The notes: generated by a model not told the origin, from the sequence alone. Positions 44,000 to 54,551 are shown, counted from the stretch's first letter. The stretch: DNA of 64,000 bases from Anaerocolumna sp. AGMB13020 (GCF_033100115.1 NZ_CP136910.1:4219001-4283000), one strand, 5' to 3'. A program made the numbers and translations.

Positions 44000-45031
44000 A
44001 TGAGATTTATTTCCATAGATAGAGTTGCACCCGGTGATGTTCTTGCTAAACCGATTTATGGCAATCAAGGGATTATATTATTAAGAGAGAACCTGGAGTT
44101 AACAGAAAGTATTTTAGCCAGATTAAAGACGCTGGGTTACACCGGGTTATACATCGAAGATGACATCTCAGAAGGAATCATGATTGAAGACATCGTAGAT
44201 GAAGGACTTAAGCTTCGGGCTGCTACCAGGCTGGAGGAAATAGTGAACAACAATGGAAGTATAACTGAGATGCTTCCTATGATTAAAGAAATTGTCGGCA
44301 GTGTTATTACCAATAAGGATGTAGAGCTGAATATGCGTCATTTATGGGGGCATCATGAGTATACCTACCTCCATTGTGTAAATGTTGCAATACTGGCAGT
44401 CAGTGTTGGTATAAAGCTGAATCTGCCTGCGGAGGATCTGAATTATCTGGGGACGGCAGGGATACTTCATGACATCGGTAAGAAGCAGATTCCACAGGAA
44501 CTTCTGGACAAGAAGGAAAAGCTAACGGACGAAGAGTATGAGGCCTTAAAGAAACATCCGGAATATGGATATGCCATGCTTTTAGGTGCACAGGAACTTA
44601 CAAGTGTTACCAGAGCAGGTGTATTGCAGCATCATGAGAGATATGACGGATCTGGATATCCAAGGGGATTAAAAGGAAACGAGATCACGCTCTATGCCCG
44701 GATACTGGCTGTGGCAGACACATACGATGCCATGACCTCGGACAGAGCTTACAGGGATGCCTTTGTTCCTTCCGAAGCAGTTGAATACCTTATGGGCAAC
44801 GGTAATCTTCTCTATGATAATATGGTAATTGATGCCTTTATCAAATGTGTTACCATATATCCCATCGGTTCCTGTGTAGAACTGAGTAACGGGATACAGG
44901 CAATTGTCTTAAAAAATTATTCGGATTGTATTTTACGGCCGGTAATCAGAACCATAGATACAAAAGAAGTAATCGATCTTAAAAATGAGTCCAAATATTT
45001 AAATTATTGTATAACCAAGCTGGTAATTTAG
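44000..45031 (+). CDS. HD-GYP domain phosphodiesterase
   Basis: 343 residues. The N-terminal ~110 residues are an uncharacterised domain common in clostridial HD-GYP proteins (VAPGDVLAKPIYGNQG). The HD-GYP domain covers about 115-290: HCVNVAIL, HDIGKKQIP for the HD motif, KKHPEYG, QHHERYDGSGYPRGL for the GYP motif, and ILAVADTYDAMTSDRAYR. The family hydrolyses cyclic di-GMP, which governs motility versus attachment; motAB lie 4 kb upstream but in another transcript. GGAGGATATGGAG precedes the ATG. Confidence 0.9.
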   Translation: MRFISIDRVAPGDVLAKPIYGNQGIILLRENLELTESILARLKTLGYTGLYIEDDISEGIMIEDIVDEGLKLRAATRLEEIVNNNGSITEMLPMIKEIVGSVITNKDVELNMRHLWGHHEYTYLHCVNVAILAVSVGIKLNLPAEDLNYLGTAGILHDIGKKQIPQELLDKKEKLTDEEYEALKKHPEYGYAMLLGAQELTSVTRAGVLQHHERYDGSGYPRGLKGNEITLYARILAVADTYDAMTSDRAYRDAFVPSEAVEYLMGNGNLLYDNMVIDAFIKCVTIYPIGSCVELSNGIQAIVLKNYSDCILRPVIRTIDTKEVIDLKNESKYLNYCITKLVI

Positions 45032-45060
45032 CGTTAAGGTTAAAGTATAATTTTATTATA

Positions 45061-45089
45061 TTGACAAATAATATTAGGACTGATATCAT
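45061..45089 (+). promoter_or_regulatory. Putative promoter before glnA
   Basis: TTGACA, 17 bases, TATCAT. It stands 138 bp before glnA and just before a terminator-like hairpin. Confidence 0.55.
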
Positions 45090-45098
45090 GATAGAAGC

Positions 45099-45145
45099 AA
45101 AAGGCGAAGATGTTCTTTAGAAGGACGTTTTCGCTTATTTTTCGA
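45099..45145 (+). terminator. Terminator-like hairpin between promoter and glnA
   Basis: AGGCGAAGATGTTCTT folds with AAGGACGTTTTCGCTT (some G-U pairs), followed by ATTTTTC. It could end the HD-GYP transcript or act as an attenuator of glnA. Confidence 0.65.
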
Positions 45146-45226
45146 TATATAGACTGTTTGACATAATTTTGCAGTCCTTAAATGAAGCTGTAACTATGAA
45201 ATTAATAATATAAGGGAGAGGATTAT

Positions 45227-46558
45227 ATGAATCGTTTTTCAAAGCAGGATATAATCAGGTTGGTAAAGGAGGAAGACGTGGAATTTATCAGGCTTCAGTT
45301 CACCGATATTTTCGGTAATCTGAAGAATGTAGCCGTTACTACCAGTCAGCTTGACAAAGTACTGGATAATAAGTGCATGTTTGATGGCTCTTCCATTGAG
45401 GGATTTGTACGTATTGAAGAATCTGATATGTATCTGTACCCGGATCTTGATACCTTTGAGATATTTCCCTGGAGACCGCAACAGGGTAAAGTAGCCAGGT
45501 TTATATGTGATGTCTATAGGCCGGATGGTACTCCCTTTGAAGGAGATCCCAGATATATTCTTAAAAAAGTAGTGGAAGAAGCGAAGGAATTGGGATATGC
45601 CTTTCAGGTAGGACCGGAATGTGAATTTTTCTTATTTAACACCCTTGATAATGGCGAGCCAAGCCTTGATACCATGGAAAAAGGCGGCTATTTCGATGTA
45701 GGACCTTTGGATAATGGTGAGAATGCAAGACGTGAGATGGTCCTGACCCTTGAAGACATGGGATTTACCATAGAAGCCTCTCATCATGAGGTTGCACCGG
45801 CTCAGCATGAAATTGATTTTAAATACGACCATGCTATGAAGACGGCAGATAATATCATGACCTTTAAGCTGGTGGTAAGAACCGTAGCCAAAAGACATGG
45901 ACTTCATGCTACTTTTATGCCAAAGCCTAAATTTGGTGTAAATGGTTCAGGAATGCATATTAATATGTCAATTGAGAAGGATGGCAGGAATCTATTTGAT
46001 GACCCCAACGGCAAACTTGGTCTTAGTACGGAAGCATATCAGTTTATAGCAGGAATTATGTTGCATATGCCCGGAATGGCTTCTATTACAAATCCTTTGG
46101 TAAACTCCTATAAGAGACTTACCCCCGGTTACGAAGCACCCGTATATATTGCCTGGAGTGCCACCAACAGAAGCCCTCTTATCCGTATACCGGCAGCAAG
46201 AGGAAGCAATGCAAGGGTAGAGCTCAGATGTCCTGATTCTGCGGCAAATCCCTATCTGGCTCTGGCTGTCTGCCTGGCTGCAGGTCTTGATGGTATTAAG
46301 AATAAGCTGACACCACCTGACAGTGTGGATCAGAATATTTTTGAAATGAGTGAAGCAGAGAAAACAGAGAAAAATATTAAGAGCCTGCCCACCAGTTTAA
46401 AGGAAGCTTTAGCTGCACTGGAACAGGATGATCTGATAAAAGGAGTTCTTGGAGAGCATACGACGAAGAAGTATCTGGAAGCAAAATATTCCGAATGGAA
46501 CCAATACGCTGTACAGGTGTCAAAGTGGGAGACTGATCAATACTTACACCGCATTTAA
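45227..46558 (+). CDS. glnA: Glutamine synthetase type I
   Basis: 443 residues, the size of the short Firmicutes GSI-alpha enzymes. Landmarks: [21 protein letters not shown], the metal/Glu site [36 protein letters not shown] and [13 protein letters not shown]. It makes glutamine from glutamate and ammonia in the cytoplasm. GGGAGAGG precedes the ATG. An ANTAR regulator follows 35 bp downstream, an arrangement known in clostridia. A hairpin and T-run lie between a putative promoter and the gene. Confidence 0.96.
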   Translation: MNRFSKQDIIRLVKEEDVEFIRLQFTDIFGNLKNVAVTTSQLDKVLDNKCMFDGSSIEGFVRIEESDMYLYPDLDTFEIFPWRPQQGKVARFICDVYRPDGTPFEGDPRYILKKVVEEAKELGYAFQVGPECEFFLFNTLDNGEPSLDTMEKGGYFDVGPLDNGENARREMVLTLEDMGFTIEASHHEVAPAQHEIDFKYDHAMKTADNIMTFKLVVRTVAKRHGLHATFMPKPKFGVNGSGMHINMSIEKDGRNLFDDPNGKLGLSTEAYQFIAGIMLHMPGMASITNPLVNSYKRLTPGYEAPVYIAWSATNRSPLIRIPAARGSNARVELRCPDSAANPYLALAVCLAAGLDGIKNKLTPPDSVDQNIFEMSEAEKTEKNIKSLPTSLKEALAALEQDDLIKGVLGEHTTKKYLEAKYSEWNQYAVQVSKWETDQYLHRI

Positions 46559-46593
46559 ATATTTATGTATAAAAAGCGTGGAGGTGATCGAAT

Positions 46594-47136
46594 GTGCCCA
46601 GTATAATTATAGCTTTCCCTAAAATGGAAGATACCGTGAGCATTAAAAATGCACTGGTACGAAATGGATACGATGTCAATGCAACCTGCACCACCGGGGC
46701 GCAGGTTGTAACCATAGCAAATGAGTTGGATGACGGTATTGTAGTATGTGGTTACCGTTTTTCTGACATGCATTACAGCCAGCTAAACGGATATCTGCCC
46801 AAAGGTTTTGAGATGCTTCTCATAGCCTCCCCCAACAAATTGGAAGAATGTACGGATAATAATATTGTCTGTCTCAGTATGCCAATTAAAATGACCGACC
46901 TTGTGAATACCCTTCAAATGATGTTTTACAATTATTCTCGACGCAGGAAAAAAGAGAAGGATAAACCGAAACTCAGAACAGAAGCGGAGAAGGAAGTCAT
47001 TAACAAAGCCAAGCTTGTATTGATGGAACGAAATAATATGACAGAAGAAGAAGCACATAGATATATTCAGAAGAACAGTATGGACAGCGGCACCAATATG
47101 GTTGAAATGGCTGAAATGATTCTAAGCTTGATGTAG
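46594..47136 (+). CDS. ANTAR-domain regulator with degenerate receiver
   Basis: 180 residues from GTG with GGAGGTGA upstream. The N-terminal ~110 residues have the receiver fold, but the phospho-acceptor region reads GIVVCGYRFSD with no Asp at the expected place. A basic linker (RRRKKEKDK) is followed by the ANTAR domain (about 128-180: INKAKLVLMERNNMTEEEAH, MVEMAEMIL). ANTAR proteins bind paired hexaloop hairpins in nascent RNA and prevent termination. Its position after glnA suggests it controls glutamine synthetase or other nitrogen genes. Confidence 0.88.
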   Translation: MPSIIIAFPKMEDTVSIKNALVRNGYDVNATCTTGAQVVTIANELDDGIVVCGYRFSDMHYSQLNGYLPKGFEMLLIASPNKLEECTDNNIVCLSMPIKMTDLVNTLQMMFYNYSRRRKKEKDKPKLRTEAEKEVINKAKLVLMERNNMTEEEAHRYIQKNSMDSGTNMVEMAEMILSLM

Positions 47137-47139
47137 GAT

Positions 47140-47203
47140 AGGGGCTATGGTAAAATAGGGAGTGCTTATGTATCCTTTTATTTACCATAACCCCTTTCCT
47201 TTT
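47140..47203 (+). terminator. Terminator of glnA-ANTAR operon
   Basis: AGGGGCTATGGTAAA pairs with TTTACCATAACCCCT (one mismatch), followed by TTCCTTTT. Confidence 0.88.
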
Positions 47204-47404
47204 ATAATCGAAGGGACAAGTTATTCTGGGTAAGGTAACAGCATTATATGCAATACATATAGCATTTTTGAAGTATTTTCGTCAGGAAATGTTATTTAAA
47301 ATAGTAGTTAACATCATATCTGTATGCTGAAGGTGTTAAGTTATATAAAAAATAAGAGCCGTTCAGCGGGTAGAATGAAATTATTAGTGTTAACGGAGGT
47401 ATTT

Positions 47405-48235
47405 ATGAAATTTACAAAAATGCATGGTTGCGGAAATGATTATGTCTATGTGAACTGCCTGAGAGAGAAAGTAATTGATCCGTCTGCCTTGGCCATTGCT
47501 GTCAGTGACAGACATTTCGGTATCGGTTCTGATGGCCTGATACTCATTAAAGCTTCCGATAAAGCGGATTTTATGATGGATATGTATAATGCCGACGGCT
47601 CTTCCTCCGGTATGTGCGGAAATGGGATCCGTTGTGTGGCAAAGTATGTGTATGATTACGGCTTAACCCAGGAAAAAGAAATCTCCATAGAAACCGGTGC
47701 CGGTATCAAGTACCTGTCACTGACGACGATAGACGGTAAAGTAACAGAGGTAACGGTTGATATGGGAAATCCGATTACAGAGCCCTCTTTGGTTCCTGTA
47801 AAAAGTCAGGAGGATAGTGTAATTGACCAACCTATTCACGTGGGAAATAAGGATTACCGTATAACCTGTGTCTCCATGGGAAATCCTCATGCCATCGTAT
47901 TTGTCGAGGACACAAAGAATATTGAAATCGAGAAAATTGGCCCATTATTTGAGCATCACGAATGGTTTCCCCAGAGAACCAATACAGAGTTTATTCACGT
48001 AATTGACAGAAAAAACATTGAATTGAGAGTATGGGAAAGAGGTTCAGGTGAGACCCTGGCCTGCGGTACCGGAGCTTGTGCCAGTGTTTATGCCTGCATC
48101 CTGAATGGACTTACAGAGGATGAGGTAAAGGTTAAGCTGCTGGGCGGTGAATTGACAATTCGTTATGACAGAGAAAAGAACAGAATATTTATGACCGGGC
48201 CTGCTGTCACGGTATTTGAAGGTGAATTGCTCTGA
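47405..48235 (+). CDS. dapF: Diaminopimelate epimerase
   Basis: 276 residues from ATG at 47405, where GGAGGT lies 5 bases upstream; an earlier in-frame ATG at 47324 lacks one and adds residues not found in DapF. The family opening MKFTKMHGCGNDYVYV is followed by the catalytic cysteines in SSGMCGNGIRC and GETLACGTGAC. It converts LL- to meso-diaminopimelate for lysine and peptidoglycan. dapL follows, so the last two steps of the pathway are adjacent. Confidence 0.95.
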   Translation: MKFTKMHGCGNDYVYVNCLREKVIDPSALAIAVSDRHFGIGSDGLILIKASDKADFMMDMYNADGSSSGMCGNGIRCVAKYVYDYGLTQEKEISIETGAGIKYLSLTTIDGKVTEVTVDMGNPITEPSLVPVKSQEDSVIDQPIHVGNKDYRITCVSMGNPHAIVFVEDTKNIEIEKIGPLFEHHEWFPQRTNTEFIHVIDRKNIELRVWERGSGETLACGTGACASVYACILNGLTEDEVKVKLLGGELTIRYDREKNRIFMTGPAVTVFEGELL

Positions 48236-48437
48236 TTCAATTTGAAAGCTATGAAAGGGTTGCCAGAGGTTTACGAAGTAATGTGGAGTTATCTATAATT
48301 GTTCCTGTGACGATTGCATTTAACAAGAAAGCCTGTGCAACAGCTTATATAAAATAGAAAGAAAGCCAGGTTGAATAAAAAAATGCGTATTCAACTATTG
48401 ATTAAATTGCGTGTCGCAACGCGCAGGTGGTATAAAG

Positions 48438-49652
48438 ATGTTTAAAATCAATGATAATTATTTGAAACTGCCGGGAAGCTATTTATTTTCCGATATTGCA
48501 AAGAAAGTCAAAGCTTTTGGTGATGCCAATCCGGATAAGAAGATAATCCGTTTAGGTATTGGTGATGTAACGCTTCCTCTGGCTCCGGCAGTAATCGATG
48601 CTCTGCATAAGGCAACCGATGAAATGGGAAGCAAAGACACCTTTAAAGGATATGCACCGGATCTTGGATATGATTTCCTTCGTAGTCTTATAGCAGAAAA
48701 TGACTACAAATCAAGAGGTGTAACAATTGCCCTGGATGAAATCTTTGTAAGTGACGGAGCTAAAAGTGATTCCGCAAATATCCAGGAGATCTTCTCACAG
48801 GATAATAAAATTGCCGTTTGCGATCCCGTATATCCGGTATATGTAGATTCCAATGTAATGGCTGGCAGAACAGGAGACTATCTTGCAGACACCGGCAGAT
48901 GGACCAATGTTATTTATATGCCCTGCACCAGTGAGAATAACTTTGTACCTGAATTTCCAAAAGAAGATCCTGATATTATCTATCTGTGTTATCCGAACAA
49001 TCCTACAGGTTCTACTGTAAGCAAGGCTGTATTACAGGACTGGGTAGATTATGCGAATCGTATCGGTGCGGTGATCATCTATGATGCTGCTTATGAAGCT
49101 TATATTTCGGAGGAGGATGTACCTCATACAATCTATGAATGCGAAGGAGCAAAGACCTGTGCCATCGAGCTAAGAAGTTTCTCCAAAAATGCAGGTTTTA
49201 CCGGAACCAGACTCGGCTTTACCGTAATTCCCAAGGAGTTAAAAGCAGGAGATGTTATGCTTAACAGCTTATGGGCAAGACGTCACGGAACCAAATTCAA
49301 CGGGGCACCCTATATTATTCAGGCTGCCGGTGCTGCAGTCTACAGTGCAGAAGGAAAGAAACAGACCAAGGAACAGATAGCTTATTACATGAACAATGCA
49401 AAAGTAATCAAGGAAGGTCTTGAAAGTGCCGGCTACAGTGTGTCCGGTGGCGTAAATGCGCCTTATATCTGGCTTAAGACACCTGATAAGGTGACCTCCT
49501 GGGAGTTCTTTGATTATCTGCTGAATACCGCCAATGTTGTTGGAACTCCCGGTTCAGGTTTTGGACCCAGCGGCGAGGGATACTTCCGTCTGACTGCTTT
49601 TGGCACCTATGAGAATACGGTAGAAGCCATAGAGCGTATCAAGAAATTATGA
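48438..49652 (+). CDS. dapL: LL-diaminopimelate aminotransferase
   Basis: 404 residues from ATG at 48438 ([20 protein letters not shown]), which has CAGGTGG upstream and matches the family opening; the frame is open a little further. PLP enzyme of fold type [25 protein letters not shown], and [15 protein letters not shown] with the Schiff-base Lys. It makes LL-diaminopimelate from tetrahydrodipicolinate in one step, bypassing succinylated or acetylated intermediates. It overlaps the S66 peptidase gene by 4 bases. Confidence 0.95.
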   Translation: MFKINDNYLKLPGSYLFSDIAKKVKAFGDANPDKKIIRLGIGDVTLPLAPAVIDALHKATDEMGSKDTFKGYAPDLGYDFLRSLIAENDYKSRGVTIALDEIFVSDGAKSDSANIQEIFSQDNKIAVCDPVYPVYVDSNVMAGRTGDYLADTGRWTNVIYMPCTSENNFVPEFPKEDPDIIYLCYPNNPTGSTVSKAVLQDWVDYANRIGAVIIYDAAYEAYISEEDVPHTIYECEGAKTCAIELRSFSKNAGFTGTRLGFTVIPKELKAGDVMLNSLWARRHGTKFNGAPYIIQAAGAAVYSAEGKKQTKEQIAYYMNNAKVIKEGLESAGYSVSGGVNAPYIWLKTPDKVTSWEFFDYLLNTANVVGTPGSGFGPSGEGYFRLTAFGTYENTVEAIERIKKL

Positions 49653-50656
49653 TTTACCCGGAATTCTTAAAACAAAAGGACTTTATAGCAATAGCAGCTC
49701 CCTCCGACGGCAACCGTAAAGAAACAGATTTTAACCGGTTGGATAACGGAATCAGGAACCTGAAAGACATGGGCTTTCAGGTTCTTGAGGGAGCTCTTAT
49801 ACGTAACAGCATCAAGGGCAGAAGTGGTGACGGAAAAGCCAGAGCAGATGAACTGGAAGCTTTTATCCGTGAAAAGGATGTAAAATGGATTATCGGGGCC
49901 AAAGGAGGAGATTTTCTTATGGAAATGCTGTCCTTCTTTGACTTTGACAGCATCAGAAAACATCCAGTTTGGTATCAGGGTTATTCAGACAATACCGGCC
50001 TTACCTTTACTATAACTACCCTTTGTGATATTGCAACTGTGTATGGCGGTAATTTCAATGATTTTGGTATGAAAGAATGGCATAAAAGCCTTACGGATAA
50101 CATAAAGCTTATAACCGGTGAGCGTATTGTACAGAACAGCTTTGATCTGTATGAAGATGGTTTTTATGACCAGCCCACAGGTCTGGAAGGTTATGTACTG
50201 ACAAAACCGGTTGTTTTAAGACAGGCGTCTGGAGAAGAAGGAATACCTCTGACCGGCCGTCTGCTAGGCGGTTGCCTGGATGTACTCCTGAATCTGTGCG
50301 GTACCCGTTTTGACCGGACCGCTGCATTTGTGGAAAAGTATAAGGAGGAGGGCATCCTCTGGTATCTGGAAAGCTTTGCTCTTAACAGTGATAGTCTCAT
50401 GCGAGGTTTGTGGCAGTTAAAAGAGGCTGGCTGGTTTAAGTATGCCAAAGGTTTCATCTTTGGAAGACCTGCGTTCTATGAGGAGAATTACGGAATAACC
50501 TATGAAGAAGCAGTGACTTCTGTGTTAAAGGATGTTCCTGTTATCCTGGAGGCTGATATCGGACATAAGGCTCCAAGCTTTACGGTAATCAACGGCAGTA
50601 TGGGAACTTTTCAATATAAGGATGGCAAGGGAAAATTAATGATGGAATATCGATAG
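49649..50656 (+). CDS. S66-family LD-carboxypeptidase
   Basis: 335 residues of the LdcA/MccF family. [10 protein letters not shown] is the opening strand, [10 protein letters not shown] contains the nucleophile Ser of the family, and the Glu and His of the triad fit [11 protein letters not shown] and [11 protein letters not shown]. LdcA removes the terminal D-Ala from muropeptide tetrapeptides in recycling; MccF-type members cleave peptidyl antibiotics. Overlap of 4 bases with dapL implies translational coupling and favours a cell wall role. No signal peptide. Confidence 0.88.
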   Translation: MIYPEFLKQKDFIAIAAPSDGNRKETDFNRLDNGIRNLKDMGFQVLEGALIRNSIKGRSGDGKARADELEAFIREKDVKWIIGAKGGDFLMEMLSFFDFDSIRKHPVWYQGYSDNTGLTFTITTLCDIATVYGGNFNDFGMKEWHKSLTDNIKLITGERIVQNSFDLYEDGFYDQPTGLEGYVLTKPVVLRQASGEEGIPLTGRLLGGCLDVLLNLCGTRFDRTAAFVEKYKEEGILWYLESFALNSDSLMRGLWQLKEAGWFKYAKGFIFGRPAFYEENYGITYEEAVTSVLKDVPVILEADIGHKAPSFTVINGSMGTFQYKDGKGKLMMEYR

Positions 50657-50796
50657 GACACTCTGACAATTTGTCTTACAATTCCATAGTCTGTTTTTAT
50701 TGTAATCCAAAAGAGGAAGTTACAAAACATGAAAGCATAAGCAGAGTTGATTTCATGTGATTTAATAATTTAGCGTGAAAAAGTAAAATTTACCCC

Positions 50797-50825
50797 TTGC
50801 CAGATAATATTTTCTGTGATAATAT
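50797..50825 (+). promoter_or_regulatory. Putative promoter of the T-box operon
   Basis: TTGCCA, 17 bases, TAATAT; the start would be at about 50832, right before the T-box leader. Confidence 0.6.
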
Positions 50826-50834
50826 AGCTTAAAA

Positions 50835-51217
50835 GTAATTCTTGTATATTTATAAAGGCTGAGATAGAGACTGACCTTTAGGGATTTCACTTATAGACAG
50901 GAATGGCGTGCCACCGACTGAGAGCATGCCTTTGGTGATAGCTATTGGAAGGAACACTCTGGAGCTCGTGAGCTGAAGAAGCAGAGTTGATTTAACAGAT
51001 GAAGCCAGTATCTGGTGTATGTTAATAAACGAACTTGCAGTAGGTCCATGCGCGGCACGCGTTATGTGCTTGAGAGGAAAGCGGATGCTTTCAACGCGGG
51101 TGGTACCGCGGGTTAACTCTTAACGTAAGACGATTGCCTTTTTTGCAGCCGCTGTTGAATTCCCGTCCCGGATAATTATGTGTTTTTGCACATAATTATC
51201 CGGGACTTATTTTTTTG
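50835..51217 (+). promoter_or_regulatory. T-box riboswitch, apparent Asn specifier
   Basis: A T-box leader: stem I from about 50850, the specifier region GGAACACTCTGGAG with AAC at 50953-50955 followed by a purine, then the T-box sequence GCGGGTGGTACCGCGG at 51096-51111, and a terminator at 51165. AAC is an Asn codon, which fits the operon downstream (non-discriminating AspRS plus GatCAB). Uncharged tRNA-Asn would stabilise the antiterminator. The specifier is placed by eye. Confidence 0.9.
51165..51217 (+). terminator. T-box terminator
   Basis: GTCCCGGATAATTATGTG pairs exactly with CACATAATTATCCGGGAC, then a run of T. It is the OFF state of the T-box. Confidence 0.93.
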
Positions 51218-51235
51218 TTTCAGAGGAGGAACATC

Positions 51236-52573
51236 ATGGAATTTGTTAAAGGAATCAAAGAAAAGGATGTATTAGAAATTAGTGATATACTTACCGGAGA
51301 GTGGTTTGGTAAAGAGGTTGTTTTAAGAGGATTCGTTCATACGGTTAGAGATATGGGAGAGATCTCCTTTGTGGTATTGCGTAAATATGAAGGGCTGGTA
51401 CAGTGTGTTACCGACAGTAAGGTAAAGGGACTAGAGGGTAAAGCCTTAAAAGAGGGAATGACTCTCGAGGTAAAAGGAATTGCAGCAACAGAAGACAGAG
51501 CTCCCAACGGATTTGAAGTCCGTCTTACTGATATCAGAGTATTATCAGAACCTGCAAAAGATTCTACCATGCCGCTGCCAATCAGTAAATGGAAGCTAAA
51601 TACTTCTTTGGAGACGAAATTATCCTTAAGGCCCATTGCATTAAGAAATGTCAGAGAAAGAGCCATCTTTAAGATTCAGGAGGGGTTAGTAAGAGGATTT
51701 CGTGACTTTATGTTCCAAAATCATTTTACGGAAGTAAGGACCCCAAAGATTGTTGCCGGTAATGCAGAAGGCGGAGCCAATGTATTTAAGCTGGAATATT
51801 TCGGTAAGAAAGCTTTCCTGGCACAGAGCCCTCAGTTCTACAAGCAGACCATGGTTGGAATCTATGACAGGGTATTTGAAGCAGCACCGGTTTTCCGTGC
51901 GGAGAAGCATAACACTACCAGGCATTTGAATGAATATACCAGCCTTGATTTTGAAATGGGTTATATTGACGGCTTTGAAGATATTATGGATATGGAAGCA
52001 GCAATGCTTACCTATACCTTTGAATTCTTAAAGAAAGAATATGCCAAAGAGTTGAAATTATTAGATGTGAAACTGCCAGCAGCAGACAATATCCCTGCCG
52101 TGCGTTTTGATGAAGCAAAACAGCTGGTTGCAGAAAAATATGACCGCAAGATAAAGAATCCATATGATCTGGAACCGGAAGAAGAAATTCTGATCGGCAA
52201 GTATTTTAAAGAGGAGCACGACAGTGATTTTGTATTTGTAACGCATTATCCTTCTAAAAAGAGACCCTTCTATGCAATGGATGACCCGTCAGATAATAAA
52301 TTTACCTTAAGCTTTGACCTGTTATTCAAAGGCATGGAGGTGACCACCGGAGGACAGAGAATCCACAACTATGAAGAGCAGGTGGATAAGATGGTGAAAA
52401 GAGGAATGGACCCGGAGGAATTCACCAATTACCTGATGATTTTCAAGCACGGAATGCCGCCTCACGGAGGACTTGGAATTGGTCTGGAGCGTCTTACCAT
52501 GAAGCTCTTAGATGAGCAGAACGTAAGAGAAACCACTCTCTTCCCAAGAGATGTATCAAGATTGGAACCTTAA
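51236..52573 (+). CDS. aspS: Archaeal-type aspartyl-tRNA synthetase (Asp/Asn, non-discriminating type)
   Basis: About 445 residues from ATG at 51236, where GAGGAGGAAC lies just upstream. The OB-fold anticodon-binding domain (GKEVVLRGFVHTVRDMGEIS) is followed by class II motifs: motif 2 FRAEKHNTTRHLNEYTSLDFE and motif 3 GIGLERLTMKLL. There is no bacterial GAD insertion, so this is the short archaeal/AspS2 type. With gatCAB directly downstream and a T-box with an Asn specifier, it very likely charges tRNA-Asn with Asp for amidation. The FRAE stretch is given here only in part. Confidence 0.88.
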   Translation: MEFVKGIKEKDVLEISDILTGEWFGKEVVLRGFVHTVRDMGEISFVVLRKYEGLVQCVTDSKVKGLEGKALKEGMTLEVKGIAATEDRAPNGFEVRLTDIRVLSEPAKDSTMPLPISKWKLNTSLETKLSLRPIALRNVRERAIFKIQEGLVRGFRDFMFQNHFTEVRTPKIVAGNAEGGANVFKLEYFGKKAFLAQSPQFYKQTMVGIYDRVFEAAPVFRAEKHNTTRHLNEYTSLDFEMGYIDGFEDIMDMEAAMLTYTFEFLKKEYAKELKLLDVKLPAADNIPAVRFDEAKQLVAEKYDRKIKNPYDLEPEEEILIGKYFKEEHDSDFVFVTHYPSKKRPFYAMDDPSDNKFTLSFDLLFKGMEVTTGGQRIHNYEEQVDKMVKRGMDPEEFTNYLMIFKHGMPPHGGLGIGLERLTMKLLDEQNVRETTLFPRDVSRLEP

Positions 52574-52779
52574 TAGTAGGTGGAGTGTTTAAGTGCATCG
52601 AAAGATTTAAACCTCAATTTGTATCAATTTTTAATTTTTATAAATGATGAGAAGCAGCACACCGCAAAGCAGACAGTCAGAACCGTATAAATACTCTCCA
52701 GGTAATAAGTTAAAATGTATAATTGTCTTTGCATGAATTAGAAGCCCTTATAAAAAGAAAAGTCAGACAGGAGGAAATA

Positions 52780-53067
52780 ATGGAAGTTACAGATAAGACC
52801 ATAGATTACGTGGCAGCCCTTGCAAAGCTTGAACTGACACAGGAAGAAAAAGAAAAAGCGAAGGTTGACCTGGGTAGCATATTAGAATATATGACTACCA
52901 TGAATGAGTTGGACACAGAGGGGATACAACCCATGTCCCATGTATTCCCCATCCATAATGTATTTCGTGAAGATGAAGTATTAAACGGACCGGACAGAGA
53001 CAGTCTGTTACAAAATGCACCTGCTAAAAAGGATGGCTGCTTTATGGTTCCTAAAACAGTGGAATAA
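52780..53067 (+). CDS. gatC: Asp-tRNA(Asn)/Glu-tRNA(Gln) amidotransferase subunit C
   Basis: 95 residues from ATG at 52780, with AGGAGG 5 bases upstream; an earlier ATG at 52723 in frame lacks a site. [20 protein letters not shown] opens the family, and [16 protein letters not shown] is the conserved wrapping segment. GatC holds GatA and GatB together. The ~200 bp between aspS and gatC shows no terminator or other feature. Confidence 0.93.
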   Translation: MEVTDKTIDYVAALAKLELTQEEKEKAKVDLGSILEYMTTMNELDTEGIQPMSHVFPIHNVFREDEVLNGPDRDSLLQNAPAKKDGCFMVPKTVE

Positions 53068-53099
53068 ACAAAGATTGAGTATTCAGGAAAGAGGACAAT

Positions 53100-54551
53100 A
53101 TGGATATTACCAAATTATCGGCCCTGGAATTAGGGAAAAAAATCAAAGAGAAAGAAATCTCCGTATCCGAAGCGGTAAAGCTCCAGATAGACAGAATCAA
53201 AGAGAAGGACTCAGAATATAACTGTTATGTTTCTGTTTTGGAGGACAGTGCCCTTGCAGAAGCAGCAGAGGTTCAAAAGCGAATTGACAGCGGTGAACTT
53301 GACAATGCTCCTCTGGCAGGCGTGCCCGTAGCTGTGAAAGACAATATCTGCACCAAAGGTATCAAGACCACCTGCAGTTCCAAGATTCTGCATAACTTTC
53401 TTCCTCCTTATAACGCAACGGTTGTAGAGCGGTTAAAGGCACAGGGAGCTGTTATAATCGGAAAGACAAATATGGATGAATTTGCTATGGGAAGCACCAC
53501 AGAGACCTCCTATTTTGGAATTACCAAAAATCCCAGAAATACAGATTACGTTCCAGGTGGCTCCAGTGGTGGTTCAGCCGCAGCGGTAGCCGCAGAGGAA
53601 GCCTTTTATGCACTGGGATCTGATACCGGAGGGTCTATTCGTCAGCCCAGTTCCTTCTGTGGTGTTACGGGTATTAAGCCGACTTACGGCACCGTATCCC
53701 GTTACGGTCTGATAGCATATGCCTCTTCGTTGGACCAGATAGGACCGATAGGTAAGAACGTAGCTGACTGCGCGGCAGCCCTTGATATTATTTCAGGTCA
53801 TGACAGGAAAGATTCCACCAGTGTACCCACAAAGAGCTATGAATATCTGAAAGCACTGGACGGCGACGTCAGGGGGATGAAGATAGGTATACCCAGAGGG
53901 TATTTAGGAAACGGTCTTTCAGATGAGGTTAAAGAAAACATCTTAGCAGCAGCAAAGGAATTGGAGAAGCAGGGAGCGATTCTTGAAGAGTTTGACTTAG
54001 AGGCGGTGGAATATGCCATACCGGCTTATTATGTAATTGCTTCGGCAGAAGCCAGCTCCAACCTTTCCAGATATGATGGTATCAAATATGGCTATCGTAC
54101 ACCTGATTTCGATGGACTTCAGGAAGTATATAAAAAGACCAGAAGCGAAGGCTTCGGCAATGAAGTTAAGCGCAGAATGATGATAGGTGCCTTCGTATTA
54201 AGCTCCGGTTACTATGATGCGTATTACAACAAAGCCTTAAGAGTAAAAGCAATTATAAAAGAAGGCTTTGATAAAGCCTTTGAAAAATATGATATCATTC
54301 TAGGGCCTACAGCGCCTACCACAGCACCTAAAATCGGCGGAAGCCTGGCAGATCCTTTGCAGATGTATCTTGGAGATATCTATACGGTATCCGTTAACTT
54401 AACTGGGCTTCCGGCTATCAGTCTTCCCTGTGGTGTAGACAGTAAGGGGCTGCCTGTTGGTCTTCAGCTTATCGGTAAGCATTTTGGTGAAAAGGATATC
54501 CTAAAAGCAGCCTACGGTTTTGAACAAAGCAGAAAGGAAGTGACGCTATGA
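53100..54551 (+). CDS. gatA: Amidotransferase subunit A (glutamine amidase)
   Basis: 483 residues of the amidase-signature family. The Ser-cisSer-Lys triad is in VAVKDNIC (Lys), GSSGGSAAAVAA and SDTGGSIRQPSSFCG (both Ser). It releases ammonia from glutamine and feeds it to GatB. GAGGAC precedes the ATG, and its 3' end overlaps gatB by 4 bases. Confidence 0.95.
   Translation: MDITKLSALELGKKIKEKEISVSEAVKLQIDRIKEKDSEYNCYVSVLEDSALAEAAEVQKRIDSGELDNAPLAGVPVAVKDNICTKGIKTTCSSKILHNFLPPYNATVVERLKAQGAVIIGKTNMDEFAMGSTTETSYFGITKNPRNTDYVPGGSSGGSAAAVAAEEAFYALGSDTGGSIRQPSSFCGVTGIKPTYGTVSRYGLIAYASSLDQIGPIGKNVADCAAALDIISGHDRKDSTSVPTKSYEYLKALDGDVRGMKIGIPRGYLGNGLSDEVKENILAAAKELEKQGAILEEFDLEAVEYAIPAYYVIASAEASSNLSRYDGIKYGYRTPDFDGLQEVYKKTRSEGFGNEVKRRMMIGAFVLSSGYYDAYYNKALRVKAIIKEGFDKAFEKYDIILGPTAPTTAPKIGGSLADPLQMYLGDIYTVSVNLTGLPAISLPCGVDSKGLPVGLQLIGKHFGEKDILKAAYGFEQSRKEVTL

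Noticed and set aside
48236..48437. Open stretch between dapF and dapL
   Set aside because: A ~40-codon frame exists but has no usable start codon or ribosome binding site.
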